Positions 22,990 to 35,529 of a stretch of DNA of 64,000 bases are shown one piece after another (positions within the stretch are counted from its first letter, which is position 1; every line of letters starts with the position of its first letter). The translations under genes and the position numbers were made by a program. The stretch is from Cephalotus follicularis (lineage: Eukaryota; Streptophyta; Magnoliopsida; Oxalidales; Cephalotaceae), in NCBI GenBank assembly GCA_001972305.1, contig BDDD01000267.1, positions 191,624 to 255,623 on the forward strand, given 5' to 3'. The notes below the pieces were generated by a model. That model made no database searches. It saw only the letters and a program-made list of their open reading frames with translations, and was not told the origin of the DNA.

Positions 22990-24141
22990 ATAAACTAGGA
23001 GATTGAATAGCAGTTGAAATGTGATTATCTTGGATTGAAGGCACAGTTTGAATTGCCCATGTTATCAGCCTCTCTCAAGCTGGAAGGTCGAGGCATAACG
23101 TGCAGCTTGTCTCTTGAAGAAATTTGACACGGTTGGAGCTCAAACCTTTAGTAAAGATGTCGGCCAGTTGGTCCTTAGATGAAATGAACATAATTTGAAG
23201 CAATTTCTATTTAACTAACTCACGAACATAATGGTAATCAATCTCGATGTGTTTTGTGCGGGCATAAAAAACGGGATTGAGTGCAAGTGTTGTTGCAGAC
23301 ATATTGTCATACCGAACTTGTGGTGTAGATGGAATTGGACAGTGAAGCTAACGAAGAAGTGAGAAATTCCAGTAAATCTCAACAGTTGTTGTAGCTAGGC
23401 AATGATATTCAGCTTCAGTTGAAGACCTAGCCACAGTTGATTGCTTTTTATCACACCATGAAATCGAATTCTTGCCAAGAAAGATACAAAAACCATTTGT
23501 AAATCTACGATCCATTGGGCAACCAGCCCAATCTACGTCACAATAGCCTGACAAAGTAAAGGGACCAGGTTGGAAATGGAGTCCATGTGAGATTGTACCT
23601 TTGAGGAACCTTATAATATGCATTTTACAGCAGCAAAGTGAGCTTCAGTTGGAGCCTTAAGGAACTGACATTCTTGATTAACTAAGAAGGCTATGTCAGG
23701 ACGTGTGAGAGTGACATATTGAAGAGCGCCGAAAATACTTCGAAACAATGTTGGATTAGCAAGATAAGGACAATAGGATAGTCCCTATTTTGTCGTAGAT
23801 GCTAGGAAGGAGACGGGTTTACATCCTTTCATGTTTGTTCTAGAAATAAGTTCAAGAACATATTTAGATTGATTGAGATAAAGACCAGTTCCATCTCGAT
23901 GTAGTGATAACCCCAAAAAATATGATAAGGGTCCCATGTTTTTCATCTTGAAGCTATTGCTTAGAGAAGTAATGAGTTCCTGAATGTTGGTAGATTTATT
24001 ACCAGTGATGATAATGTCGTTCACAAAGAGTAATAAGTAATTGTGGTGGATCCATGAATGATTGATACGATTGAGAGATGACAAAACCAAGATCAAGTAA
24101 TTTTGAGTCAAACTTGTCATACCATACCCCAGGTGCCTGAC
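22990..24141 (-). mobile_element. Ty1/copia element (copia-1), 3' half: RT end and RNase H
   Basis: Minus-strand sequence gives reverse transcriptase wording (LLLFVNDIIITGNKST and MKNMGPLSYFLGL near 23930-24040), then RNase H (SGYCDVDWAGCPMDRR, WCDKKQSTVARSSTEAEY near 23410-23550) and a tail of the ADIFTKGL type near 23140. The left limit is where the copia wording stops; no LTR was recognised there. The piece ends at the CACTA insertion, and the rest of copia-1 resumes at 31421. Broken in several places. Confidence 0.82.
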
Positions 24142-24275
24142 GAACACTACAAATAAAACATTCAATCGCAAGGACACGGCGAGGGCAATTACTCCCTACT
24201 AATTTTCTGGTTTCTCACGTTTTATTTTAAAAAAGCGGCATGATGAGGGCACTTAATGCCCTCGCCACGTGTAAC
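24142..24275 (+). promoter_or_regulatory. CACTA left terminus and subterminal motifs
   Basis: After the terminal CACTAC come GCGAGGG (about 24179), GATGAGGGC (about 24243) and CCCTCGCC (about 24259). In En/Spm such subterminal motifs bind TNPA and bring the ends together; that role here is inferred from the family. Confidence 0.7.
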
Positions 24276-24601
24276 CCTACATTACTCGATTTCTTTCTAT
24301 TTTTTCCTCCGGGCCACATTTTCTCCATCTTCTACATTACCCGTTGACTGCTAACCACTGCACAAAAGCTCCATCGCACAGAAACTCCATCACGCACCAG
24401 ACATCACCTCCAGTCCATCGCACGCACGCACCGACACGGACCAGATCGCGCCTACGCTCACCACCTCCCCATCGCTCACAGCACCTCTCACGGGCTGCCG
24501 CTCACCACCGCACCGAATCTACTCCTCTCCTCCATCAGTTTTTTTTTTAATTTAATGTTATTTAATTTAATTTTTCATTAATTTTTTTAATTTATGCAGA
24601 T

Positions 24602-24650
<49 letters not shown>

Positions 24651-25385
24651 TACGGTATATATATAATTTATATTATATATATATATATATATAAACAATT
24701 TGTTGTAATAATTGATATGTTAATTTGTTTTAAATATCTGATTCATCTAGGTTTATTAATCGATGCATTTATATTTATGGGATACTGCATAATGTTGGAA
24801 TAGATAAGTGAGAAGTGAATGCATGCTCGAATCGAATAGATAAAACATTATTGAAGTATCTTTTTTTCTTAAAGTATTGTTGAAGTATCTTGTAACTTTT
24901 ATATTAAAATGAAAGTTTGAGGGTTGATCGGGTTTAAATTTATTATAGAGTTCAGTAAGGGTTTATGATTAAAGTCGAGAGAAATTTTAGATTCTCGTTC
25001 ATGATTCGTTCAATCTGGGTGAATCATGAATTATCCAATTCGGACAGTTCTTGCATACGTACGTCCACTATAGGATATATAGTTATTTTGCGTACATAGT
25101 TTTTTTCAAGAAAGTTTCGGTTACACTCCTTAAATATGTTTCTCGCATGCATAATTAAACCGATTAATTAATTTAATTCGTGTATTTGAGGAACCATGGG
25201 GAGATGCTGCCGAAAATTTTCAGCCTGAACAATGCACGTGGGATAACGGTATTAGTGGAGATACGTAGTCGGGAATGAGATAGGGCCATACCTTTTAGAG
25301 TTAGGTGGTGAGATACACTTCGGAGAATACATTTTGAAAAAATAATACTTGAATATAACAATCTTCTACCCTACTTTTAGGGAAA
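24276..25385 (+). other. CACTA 5' leader with C-rich tract and microsatellites
   Basis: 24340-24530 is rich in CACC and CATCGC and is probably promoter or leader sequence. A TA run (24602-24620) passes directly into a TG run (24621-24648), followed by further TA (about 24673-24692). The frames at 24344-24550 and 24594-24803 come from these simple sequences. Confidence 0.6.
24602..24692. repeat. Compound TA/TG/TA microsatellite
   Basis: (TA)n at 24602-24620, (TG)n at 24621-24648, then TA-rich sequence to 24692. Confidence 0.9.
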
Positions 25386-28300
25386 ATGTCTGTGGACAGG
25401 AGTTGGATGCGTAGGCGGGTAGTTCGGGGGTTACTAACGGAGGAATTTAACATTTGTGTGCTCGGTTTCCTAGATTTTGCATTCTCAAACAGAGAGTTTG
25501 TCTAGAATTGTAAGATAAAATGTCCTTACAACCGTTGCAAGTTAAGGGCATTTGGAACTCAATCTGAAGTGCGGTTACATTTGTTGAAAAACGGTTTAAC
25601 CATTGATTACACGTTATGGGATCAAAATGGAGAAAGGAGGGAACGTCGTCGGGCAGCAGTAGAGCATCCAGACGCCTTAGGTCTGAGCAATCCTTTTGTT
25701 GATCTCATAATGGATGCTGGGGGGTTCGAGTTTGATACTCGTGAAGATGACGAGCCGGCCGATGAACTTCTGAATCTCAATGCAAAGAAGTTCTATGACC
25801 TGCTTAAGGATGCGGATGAACCGTTGTGGAATGGTTGTAAAAAGCACACCAAGCTATCTATGATGATACGACTCATGAATGTCAAGTCCAAGTATGGGAT
25901 TCCTAATGAGGGCGAGGAAATTCTTCATATCGTTAAGAGCGGAATGCCTGAGGATAAGAAGTTGCCCAAGTCTTATTACAAGCTGAAACATATTATGAAG
26001 ACATTAGGATTGGGCTACAAAAAGATAGATGCATGTGTTGATGATTGTATGTTGTATTACAGGGAGCACAAGTGTGCTACAGAGTGTACAACATGTAATC
26101 ATCCTATATTCAAACCTAGCAGTGGGGGAAAGAGAAAGAAACATGTACCTTACAAGGTTTTGCGTCACTTTCCAGTGGCACAAAGACTTCAGAAGTTGTT
26201 TCAATCAGATAAAACATCTGCTGATACGAGATGACATAGTAAGAAGATGAAGGATAACGATGGTGACGAAGTGGGAATGGTACACCCGGTTGACGGTGAA
26301 GCTTGGAAGCACTTTGATATTACTTTTCCATATTTTACTGCAGAGGTTGGCAATGTTAGAATAGGATTAGCAAAGGACGAGTTTTGTCCTTTTGGGGTTA
26401 GTAGTAGTGTTTACTCTTACTATCCTGTTTTTGTTTTCTCATACAATCTTCCACCTTGGTTGTGTATGACTAAGTCATTCATGTTCTTGACCTTGATTAT
26501 ACCTGGACCAAAAAGCCCAGGGAAAGATATTGATGTGTTTCTACGTCCACTTGTTGACGAGTTGAAGATATTGTGGGAAACTGGAGTTATGATGCGTCGC
26601 ACAATAAGAACTTTCAGATGAGGGCAGCTTTAATGTGAACGATTAGTGAATTTCTTGCTTATGGAATGCCGTCAGGCTGGAGTACTCATGGTCATTTGGC
26701 ATGCCCATATTGCATGGGTCAGACTAAGGGTTTTAGATTGAAGCATAGTCAGAAATATTCGTAGTTTGACTGTCATCGTCAATTCTTGCCCACAGACCAC
26801 CAATTTAGAAGAGACAATCAAAAATTTTTGAAGGGTCGACGGGTGACCGGGGTGGGTGGAGAGGTTATCAGGGGAAGAGGTAGTGGATCAACTCCCCAAG
26901 TTGAATGAAGTTGGGTTTGGAAAATGTGTACCCGCTATTAAGATTCTTCGGTTCGGGAGAGTACACAATTGGACTAAACGAAGTATCTTCTTCGAACTTC
27001 CTTATTGGAGTAAAATACTAGTCAGACACAAGTTAGACGTCATGCACATCAAGAAGAATGTATTTGAAAATATTTTCCACACGGTCATGAATATGAAGGG
27101 CAAAATGAAGGACCACCTACAAGCTCGACTTGATCTAAAAGAGTTGAGAATAAGATCTGAATTACATGCAGAAGAGGTGGATGGGGGTTTCATATTGCCT
27201 CCAGCAAAATATTCATTGAACAGTGAACAGATCAGACAAGTATGTGAATGGATGACAAAGATTAAGTTTCCTGATGGCTATGCCTCAAACATATATATCT
27301 CGGTGTGAATGTCTCAGAGCGTAAGATTTCGGGTTTGAAGAGACATGATTGCCATGTCTTCATGCAGAGGCTTCTTTCGATTGCATTTTCTTAGTTCTTG
27401 CGGAGAAATATCTTTGTCGTATTGGTAGAGGTCAGTGAGTTTTTTCGGAATATATGCTCAACATCGAACAGTGCTGTGAAGATGCACTTGCTCCATAGTA
27501 ACATTGTTCAAACAATTTACAAAATGGAGAAGATATTTCCTCCATCGTTTTTTTATTCGATGGAATATCTTCTCGTCTACTTAGCTTACAAAGCGAAAGT
27601 AGGTGGATTGGTTCAGAATACGTGGATGTATCCAATTAAGAACAAAGCTCGTGTAGAAGGGTCGATTGCCGAGACATACGTTATTCGAGAGTTGACAACT
27701 TTTTGTTCGTATTATTTCGAACCTGATATCCCGACAAGGTTGAATAGACCTGATCAAAACTACGATGGGGGCACCGTTGCAAGTAACAAATTGCTATCCA
27801 TGTTTAGTCACCTCGGTAAAGCACTGGGCCAGACAGATAAAAGAGATATGACAAACAGAGAGTATGACGCTACATATTTGTACATCCTTTTGAACTGCGA
27901 TGAAGTCAGCCATCTGGTTGAATTATTATACATATATATTGTACTAAGTTTATACTTTATTTATACTAATTGTCCAATTTGAACGTATCTCACTTATATG
28001 CTTTGTTATAGTGAGTTCGAATAACTAGTCAGTGAATTAAATCCTAATATTACCCCTAAACAAATTGAAGAAGAACGCAATGCACACTTTGTGAAGTGGC
28101 TTCAAAGCCATGTAAGTAATGCACTATTCTATTAATAAAGCGTCTATCAGTTTCATATTTTTTAATTGTTGATTTAGATTTCTATATTCCGTGTGTATTC
28201 ATTGGATGCTTAATAGCTTAAGAATGACAAGGAAGTTGATGCTTGTGTACAAAATTTAGCAAGTGGATCTGCTACGAAAGTAAGGTCGTGGAAGGGGTAT

Positions 28301-29011
28301 GTCATCAACGGGTGCAAGTTTCACACCAAAGATGCATCGATGACCTCAAGAACTCAAAATTTAGGTGTCATGATCAAAGGGAGAATTTGGAATGATAGTT
28401 GTAGTGACTTCTACGGAGCCTTGGTCGACGTTGTAGAGTTTGATTTCTACAAAAAAGATAACAAAGTTGTTTTATTCAAGTATGATTGGGTTGATACTTT
28501 GGATAGAGGTACTAGAGTAGATGAGTTTGGGATTGTTCGTTTGAACCCAAAATAAGAACTCCCTACTTACGAGCCGTTCATGCTGGCAAGTCAAGTTGTG
28601 CAAGTGTTCTATGCACCCAGCGTTTTCAACGATCGTACGTACAATAGGTGGGTAACTGTGATAAAAATGAAACCCAAGAATGCTTATATCCTTCCTGATT
28701 AAGAAGAAGAAGATGACCACAATTTGGATATGGAATTGACATTGCAAAAAGATGTCGATGGTAGGCCACTACGATCATTTGCAGATAATGTAAGTCTTGA
28801 AAGTGATGATTCCCTTCGAGGAGATAGGGAAGGATAGGAGGTAGTAGTGCCTCCAAATGTTCGAATAAGGGATCCTACGTCAGACTATGACAACACGGAT
28901 GATGGGAAAGATGAATGGGAAGAGGAGGATTCTGACACGGATGAGGAGGACGAAGTGATTGAATATGATTCCGATAGTCAAGACGACATGGATATTGATA
29001 ACATAGATTAA
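25386..29011 (+). pseudogene. tnpD/TNP2-like CACTA transposase, decayed
   Basis: Domain order is that of plant TNP2 transposases. A transposase-associated domain starts at ATG 25386 (MSVDRSWMRRRVVRG, then KCPYNRCKLRAF). The Transposase_21 catalytic region follows (LPKSYYKLKHIMKTLGLGY near 25960-26020; HPVDGEAWKHFDITFPYF near 26290; YGMPSGWSTHGHLACPYC near 26660-26710). Next are a DUF4218-like region (VRHKLDVMHIKKNVFENIF near 27020-27080; KARVEGSIAETYVIRE near 27640-27690), a DUF4216-like region (VMIKGRIWNDSCSDFYGALV, VLFKYDWVD near 28370-28500) and an acidic tail to 29011. A stop at 25503, stops at 26232, 26636 and 26762 where family members have Trp, and a frame change near 26580 make it non-functional. 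Relative to the family, about a dozen residues are missing between WMYPI and KNKAR (near 27635). Confidence 0.9.
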
Positions 29012-29164
29012 ACTGTAAGTTAATAGTGTAGTATATGTAGTAAAGGATGTTTGCAATAGTATTCTTAATCTTCTAATTTAGCATGACATTATAATTTGAT
29101 AATATATAGTAGAATAACTGCATAGAGTTTTTATTGTTTTTAAATACGGTGAGTTCTTGCAGAG

Positions 29165-30729
29165 ATGCCACGTAGGGTGGCACGTTCCTCTATTGCTGGA
29201 GCTTCCACCACAGCTTCCGGTTCTATGCGTCCCGAGTCGGACAACATGGAGTTAGACTCACGAGAGCAGGATACCGATGTTTCCAATGCTAGTAAGGATA
29301 TTTATTATGTCACAATATTTCACTTTAAACTGTTTTTTATATTGTCGAAGGTTTTTTGTTATATTTTGTTATACATATTTACAGTCAAACGTAACCATGT
29401 TTTTTAATCAGGCTCTCATCAGCGACGGATGAGGGGAGCTAGTAGGGGAGTGGACTTGCCCCCACATAGGGCGGAGGATTCTCGGCTTGTTCACCATATC
29501 AATGGCAATGGGTAAGTAACAAGTAATTTCAGTACTTTTTTTTAAACTAACCTATCATGTTGATGCTAATATTTGTTTGATTGTAGCTATTTTAAGGACA
29601 TAGATGTCAAAAACACTATAGCGGTCATCGTCAAGGCTAGAATACTGCACCCTTGGACCATGTGGAGCCAGTGGCCTGATTCGGAAAATGAACTATTGTG
29701 AGAGAAGCTATTGGTGAGTAAAACTATTTCAGTTAACAATTAATATTATTCAAGATATTTTTATTTTTGTTGTTATTTGACATTGACACTTTGTAGGAGT
29801 ACTTCCACTTTCTGTCATCTAATGCACACAGCAGACCTACATTCCACAGTTACGTGCCGGAGAATTACCCAAAGTGGATGCGTAAATTTTGAAATAAGTC
29901 AATGATCAATACTGGTGTGCATCAGATGAGTCGTGAGTGCAAGTGACATCGCCCAATAGAGATACCAGAGCCAGTGTGGGATCAGATCGTGGACATCTGG
30001 ATGTTAGAGGATTTTCAGAAGAGAGTAAGAACAAATACCACCAACAGGGCGAACGGATCGCATATCACCTACACTAGCGGTAGCTACACGATGGAGAGAT
30101 AACTTAAGATTGATGTAAGGAATACTGCACCCTTGTAATTATGGTGATTAATAAACTTAACTTGTGTTTCAAACATCTCACGAAATAGCATTTGACTTGC
30201 AGGAGGCCAAGGGGTAAAAGATGAAGGATGTATACTACGACACTCATCGGATCGTGAAGGATGACACTCTTCCACCTTCTATTATAGTGGAGAGGGTGGT
30301 GAGTCACAAACTATAATGAATATGTCAATTACCATTTGTATGTTAATTACTTAACTGATTAAACTTGTATTTTTTGTAGAAGAAGTACAAGGCTGCTAGT
30401 GGGTTAGAAACTATGGAAGGGCCCTTCAACGTCGTGGCATGGACGGAGGCGACCGAAGGTACGCGAAAGAGCAAGATCCGTGGCTTGGGGAACTACATGA
30501 CTTCCACGAAGATGCTACCACAAGCACTTCGTACTCCACCAGCAATGGGAAATCATAGTCACCCCTTCACTTCACAGCCACCAGAGGTTGGATCTGGAAG
30601 AATGCAGGTTATCGCGAGGAGGTCACAGACCTCCGATAGTAGATGTCTCAGATTCAGACAACGTTGCAGGCTCAGATAGCTCAAATAATTCAGCTGACTC
30701 AGCTGGTGGCCAGTCAGTTTGCATCGTAG
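29165..30729 (+). pseudogene. tnpA-like CACTA accessory protein (Ptta/En/Spm family), decayed
   Basis: From ATG 29165 the coding blocks are separated by good GT-AG introns (about 29292-29411, 29512-29586, 29713-29797, 30115-30202 and 30298-30380). The third and fourth exons hold the family's conserved core: KARILHPWTMWSQWPDSEN, FHSYVPENYPKWM, IEIPEPVWDQIVDIWMLEDF, RANGSHITYTSGSYTMER. TNPA proteins bind the subterminal motifs and assist excision. A Gln-rich coiled-coil-like tail (QIQTTLQAQIAQIIQLTQ) ends at the stop 30727-30729 but lies in another frame from the preceding exon. Stops replacing Trp at 29699, 29890 and 29944 and others kill the gene. Confidence 0.85.
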
Positions 30730-31417
30730 TCGGGACGATTTAGATCTGACCATAGTACGCCGCAGAATCGGTACCATCCCTCCCAGTCATTTCTGGACTC
30801 GGACCATAGCGATTCTGAATCATAGTTTGGTTACAGATTTTGATTTTGATACAATTTATAACTGTTCATTTGTAAACCTATTACATTTTTTATAAGTATG
30901 ATATAAAGTTCAGTTGTATTATTTTGTTACTTTAATATGAATTAAATGTTTTATTGAGCATTTATAGATTGAGTCCATAGGACAATTGAAATATGAACTG
31001 TCATAGTGTCTGCTGAAAAATAAATTGCAGGTTTTACTTGGATAGAAAATAGATATTGCTGATGTTCCTATCAGCAGGATCTGTAGAATGGTGAGGGCAT
31101 GGCGAGGGTAGATACCCTTGCCATGCCCTTGCAATAATGACATCATGAGGGTACTTACCCTCGCCATGGCTAGGGCAGATCAAGGGGATGCGCGAGCGAG
31201 AGGATCAGCCTGCGAGGGTGTTAACCCTCGCCATGCCCTCGCTCGTGGGAAGGGCACTCAACAGCGAGGAGAGTCCACCTTTTCCATATCCTCGCCATAC
31301 CCTCGCTCAAATGATTGCGAGGAGAACAACGACAAGGGTGACTTACCCTAGTCAACCGCGAGGTCTCGGCGAGGAGACATGCCCTCGCCGTTGACTTGTT
31401 TTTTTTTTTTGGTAGTG
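30730..31417 (+). promoter_or_regulatory. CACTA 3' region and right subterminal motif array
   Basis: 30730-31080 is probable 3' untranslated sequence. 31085-31400 is dense in GCGAGGG/CCCTCGCC and variants, at least eight, many paired head-to-head (GGCGAGGGTAGATACCCTTGCC near 31100). The G+C content here far exceeds the rest of the element. The long frames at 31118-31442 on both strands are by-products of this array. Confidence 0.75.
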
Positions 31418-31420
31418 GAA

Positions 31421-33323
31421 GACCATATATCAACTTTTGCATTTTTCATACATGATTTGGCTTGGTGGAATCAACATACCGTTATGGTTGTACCATATAG
31501 ACATCTTCCTTGCTGGTGCCATCAAAAACACACATTCCACTTCCAGTTGGTGCAATGGCCAATTTTGAGAAACTGTAATTGATAGAACAGATCTAATTAT
31601 TGTATGCTTAATGACTGGACTGAAGGTTTTGATAAAATCAACTGCTGGCTATTGATAGAAACCCTTTGTCACAAGCCTCGCTTTGTACTTGCTAATGGAA
31701 CTATCTGGATTCCTTTTGATCCAAAACACCCACTTTGATCCAACCACATTTATGAAGGATTGATACGGTACCAAACACCAAGTGCGTTGTTGTTGAAGTG
31801 AATTGAATTCTGAATCCATTGCTTAACGCTAGTGAGGACATTTAGAGGCCTGTGTATAGCAACTTGATTCAGTGATGTGGTAAGAGGTTGGTAGCTGATG
31901 GAGTGTATGGGAATAGAGTTTCGGTTTGTGTATTATGGATTTGCAACGTGTTTGCATTGGATGTGTTGATGTTACTGTTGGTAGTGGTTGATGCATGGTA
32001 GGTAGTGACAGTGTGATGTTATTTGAGGAAGTGGATGGTAAGGGTGGTTGTTGGTTTATTTGAGTAGGTTGTTGTTTATTATGTGATTATGAATTCTCAC
32101 TTATTGAAGAGACTGGAATCAAAGAAGACCACTGAGAATGACTTGGAGAAGTGTTAGAAGTGGATGACCAAACAAAAATCATATGGAAGTTGAGTACCTT
32201 GATTACTAACAAGTAACGAAATAGATAGAGAGGCATTGTTAGGAGCTATCGAAACAGTGTTAGAGATTCTAGAAAAGGGAAAAACATATTCACCAAAGAT
32301 AACATGCCTAGAGATTTAGATTTTATCATTAGACGAATCAAGCCATTTGTAGCTTTTATGAACACTGCTATAACCTAAGAAGCAACATTTAGAGGAGCGA
32401 AAATCTAACTTATTCTGACAATAAGGTTGAAGCTATGGGTAACAGAGGCAACCGAAAGCACGCAAATGAGTGTAGTCATGTGGTGAATTAAACACTTGCT
32501 CATATGGTGACTTGGTATTGTTAAATAAAATGGGCATTCTATTTTTTAGATAAACTGAAGTTTGAAAGGCTTCATGTCAAAATTTGGAGCTCGTGGATAC
32601 ATGTGCTAAAAGTGTTAAACGGGTTTCCACTATATGTCAATGTTTGCGTTCAACAATATCATTTTGTTCAGGTGTGTATGGGCATGAAATTTTATGAGAG
32701 ATACCATTAATAGATAAACATTCTTGAAATATCTTACCGGTGAAATCCCCACCACCATCAGACGTAAAGGTTATGATTTTTTACTGAAATATATTTTCCA
32801 CTTGAGCTTTGAATGAAGTGAAAATGTTAAACACACAAGATTTGAGTTACATAAGAAATAACCACGAGTACTTAGAGAAATCATCAATGAACAGAACATA
32901 ATGAGAAATTTTGAAATTAGACAAAACATGTGCAGGTCCCCAAATATCACAATAAATAAGTTCCGGCAGTCAATGAGTGATGGACAAAGATAAAGAAAAA
33001 GACAATTTTCTACTCTTTCCTAATTGACATGAAGATCATACATTATGCTCTAATTTATTAGAAATTTGACAGAAAGGCATAATAGCATGTTGGATATCAT
33101 GCGATGGGTGACCAAGACAATGATGCCACAAGTCTGATATGGTGCGACGACAAACCCTAGCTTTAGGATACTTGAGATTTGATGAAGAGTCTAAAGCTTG
33201 AAATTGATAAAGACCATTCTCAGTCATTCCTTGATATAGGATATTCGATGTTTCCTTGTCCTTCAAACAAAAGGAAGATTTATCAAATATAAAGAGACAA
33301 TGATTATCACGTCAAAACTTATT
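31421..33323 (-). mobile_element. Copia-1, 5' portion: integrase and start of RT region
   Basis: Minus-strand sequence gives the GAG-pre-integrase segment (SDLWHHCLGHPSHDIQHAIM near 33090-33150), integrase sequence between about 32250 and 33000 (GDFTGKIFQECLSINGI type wording near 32690-32750) and the N-terminal RT segment near 31640-31740. It is continuous in order with 22990-24141 on the other side of the CACTA insertion. It ends at 33323, where the LTR of copia-2 begins, so copia-2 is probably inserted in copia-1. Broken in many places. Confidence 0.78.
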
Positions 33324-33927
33324 TGTTGTAAACTAGCTTCAGTAATCTCTAACAACCTAACAGCAAAGTTTAATCAAGCAAACACAAGCAAAGCAATAAT
33401 GATAAATCGACATAAGATTTACGTGGTTCGATCAATGTGATCTACGTCCACGGGCAGAGGTGATAATTGTTTCACTATGTTAATCCGAGATTACAATGAG
33501 TTTCTCACAAACCCTTAGCCCCTGTTACATCGAGAAAGACCCACTCTCTAGTGCAAAATCGGTTCTTGGTTGTTTTCTCTCCTTTGCTCTCACTCAACCC
33601 TAATAGAAGAAAACTTTTTTATTTATACCAGACGCGCGGCAGTCGACTGGACAAAAAACCAGTCGACTGTCTCCCAAAAGCGGTCGACTGTCTCCAGAAA
33701 GCAGCTGACTGTTTTATATAAATCAAAGTTCCCAAGTCGACCCGACAGTCTATTGTTATCATATCACAGCCGACTGTCTTACCTTTCCAGTCGACTGTCC
33801 ATCCTTGACAGGTAACTGGATTCTGCAGATGAGCAAACAGTGCCAGACTTAACATACCAGTCGATTACCCATCCTTGGCAGCCGACTGGATTCTACAGAT
33901 TTGCAGAAATTTTAGCCAAACTCAACA
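33324..33927 (-). repeat. 3' LTR of a second copia element (copia-2)
   Basis: In minus sense it starts TGTTGAGTTTGGC at 33927, directly after a polypurine tract (CCAAGGTGGAGATT), and ends in TTTACAACA at 33324. It contains five GTCGAC hexamers plus close variants (CAGCCGACTG, CAGTCGATTA) between 33643 and 33900. The length, 604 bp, is ordinary for copia. Confidence 0.8.
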
Positions 33928-34793
33928 AATCTCCACCTTGGATCAAATTTTTCTAATATTCACATCAACTGCTCCACATCATCACCTCTGCCATCCTCAA
34001 GAGCTTATCTATAGCATTCAATTAAGTTCAAGAAAAGCTTGAAATTTTCTCCAGGAACTGGTTTAGTCAATATATCAGCTGGATTCTCGACTGTGGCTAT
34101 CTTCTGAACTGCAATTTCACCCCCTTTGATAACATCCCGAATGAAATGATATTTGGCACTAATCTGCTTGGTTCTCTCATGAAACATCTAATTCTTACTC
34201 AGATGAATGGTACTTTGACTATCACAGTACACAGTCGAAATTTGTTGTATCAAACCAAGACTACCAACTAAACCACGCAACCAAATAACTTCTTTCTCTG
34301 CGTCAGTCAATGCCATGTATTCCGCCTCTGTGTTAGATAAGGCCACTGTCGGTTGCAAAGTTGCCTTTCAACTAACTGCACAGCCAAACAAAGTGAAAAC
34401 ATACTCCGTGAGAGATCTCCGCTTATCCATGTCCCATGCATAATCAGAATCTTAGTAGCCCACAACATCCACACTAGCAGCTCCACCGTTGTCATAGACT
34501 AAGCCAACATCTGTAGAACCTCTAAAGTACCTCATTATCCATTTCACAGCATCCCAGTGAGCTTCACATGGATTAACCATATACATGCTAACCACACTCA
34601 CAGCATGTGAAATATCTGGCCTAGTGCACACCATGACATACATCAGACTGCCAACTGCACTAGCATATGGAACACGAGTCATGTGCTCCACCTCAGTCTC
34701 AATCTTCGGCGACAATGAATCTGACAATTTGAAATGTCCAGCCAACGGGGTACTTACTGGTTTAGACTTTTCCATTCCAAACCTGTAATACCC
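33928..34793 (-). mobile_element. Copia-2: RNase H and C-terminal part of RT
   Basis: Minus-strand wording includes MFHERTKQISAKYHFIRDVI and NPADILTKPVPGENFK (34010-34187), copia RNase H near 34250-34500, and RVPYASAVGSLMYVMVCTRP with WIMRYFRGSTDVGLVYDN near 34500-34690. At 34793 the element is interrupted by the solo LTR and resumes at 38745. Broken in a few places. Confidence 0.85.
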
Positions 34794-35529
34794 GAAATTT
34801 TATAAATAATTAAAGAATGGAAATTTGTAATGCCCGGAATTTTATTATATAAAAGACTGACCTCTGGACTGGACCGAAATTGTTTAAAGGAGAAGAGAAT
34901 GAAAAATGGGCCCAAAAATATGATACTGTTATTGGGTTTTAAATAAATAAATGGTATTTGGGCCTAATATATATTTTGATATTGCTTTTGGGCTTGAAAG
35001 TGTGATTATTGGTATTGGGCTGATTTATGGTGGAATGGAGAAAGGAAATGTTGGGCCAGTCACTTTAACACCACCAGGCCCGAATTAGTAAGGAAAATGG
35101 TGGAAATGCCCAGCATGTTCTGGAGTCTTCCATTGGTAACTATAAATAGAAAGGAGAAGTGAGTAGTAAGGGCTGCTGATAATTTTAGTAGAATAAGAGA
35201 TAAGAAGAAATGAGGAAGGAATGGCCAGTGAGCAAGAAGAAGAAGCAAGGGGAGAAAGGAGCTCTCTAGAGACAAGGAGCAATTGAAGGGAGTGTGCTGA
35301 GCAAAGGAATTTGTGCAATGAACTCGTCGGATTGAGGTAGGTTCCACTACCTACTCAGTGTCTTACTCTTTACGTGTACTGTTTATGAAGGTTATTATGG
35401 TGTGATTTCTCTGGTTGAATACGTTAGAATGTGTGAGAAATGTTAATGGTCCTTTGTAATTAATGGGTAGGGACTTAGACAAATGTTATTATTGCTTATA
35501 TAATGCATGCCATACACTCCATGTTATCG

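Larger units (their letters stand above)
24142..31417 (+). mobile_element. CACTA (En/Spm) transposon, 7.3 kb, inserted in copia-1
   Basis: The left end CACTACAAATAAAAC (24142) and right end, minus strand CACTACCAAAAAAAA (31417), are CACTA terminal inverted repeats. GAA at 24139-24141 and 31418-31420 is the exact 3 bp TSD of this superfamily. Subterminal regions carry repeated GCGAGGG/CCCTCGC motifs. Inside are the two classic genes in the same direction: a tnpD/TNP2-like transposase (25386-29011) and a tnpA-like protein (29165-30729). Both are dead through stop codons and frame changes, so this is a complete-length but non-coding copy. Copia-1 continues on both sides, so the transposon landed within its reverse transcriptase region. 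Confidence 0.93.

Noticed and set aside
24344-24803. Two frames rich in His/Arg/Pro and Tyr/Ile/Cys/Val
   Set aside because: They are produced by a C-rich leader and a TA/TG microsatellite in the CACTA element.
26004-26204. Antisense frame opposite the TNP2-like transposase
   Set aside because: It is a shadow of the sense coding sequence.
31118-31442. Overlapping frames on both strands near the CACTA right end
   Set aside because: They read through the GCGAGGG subterminal array.
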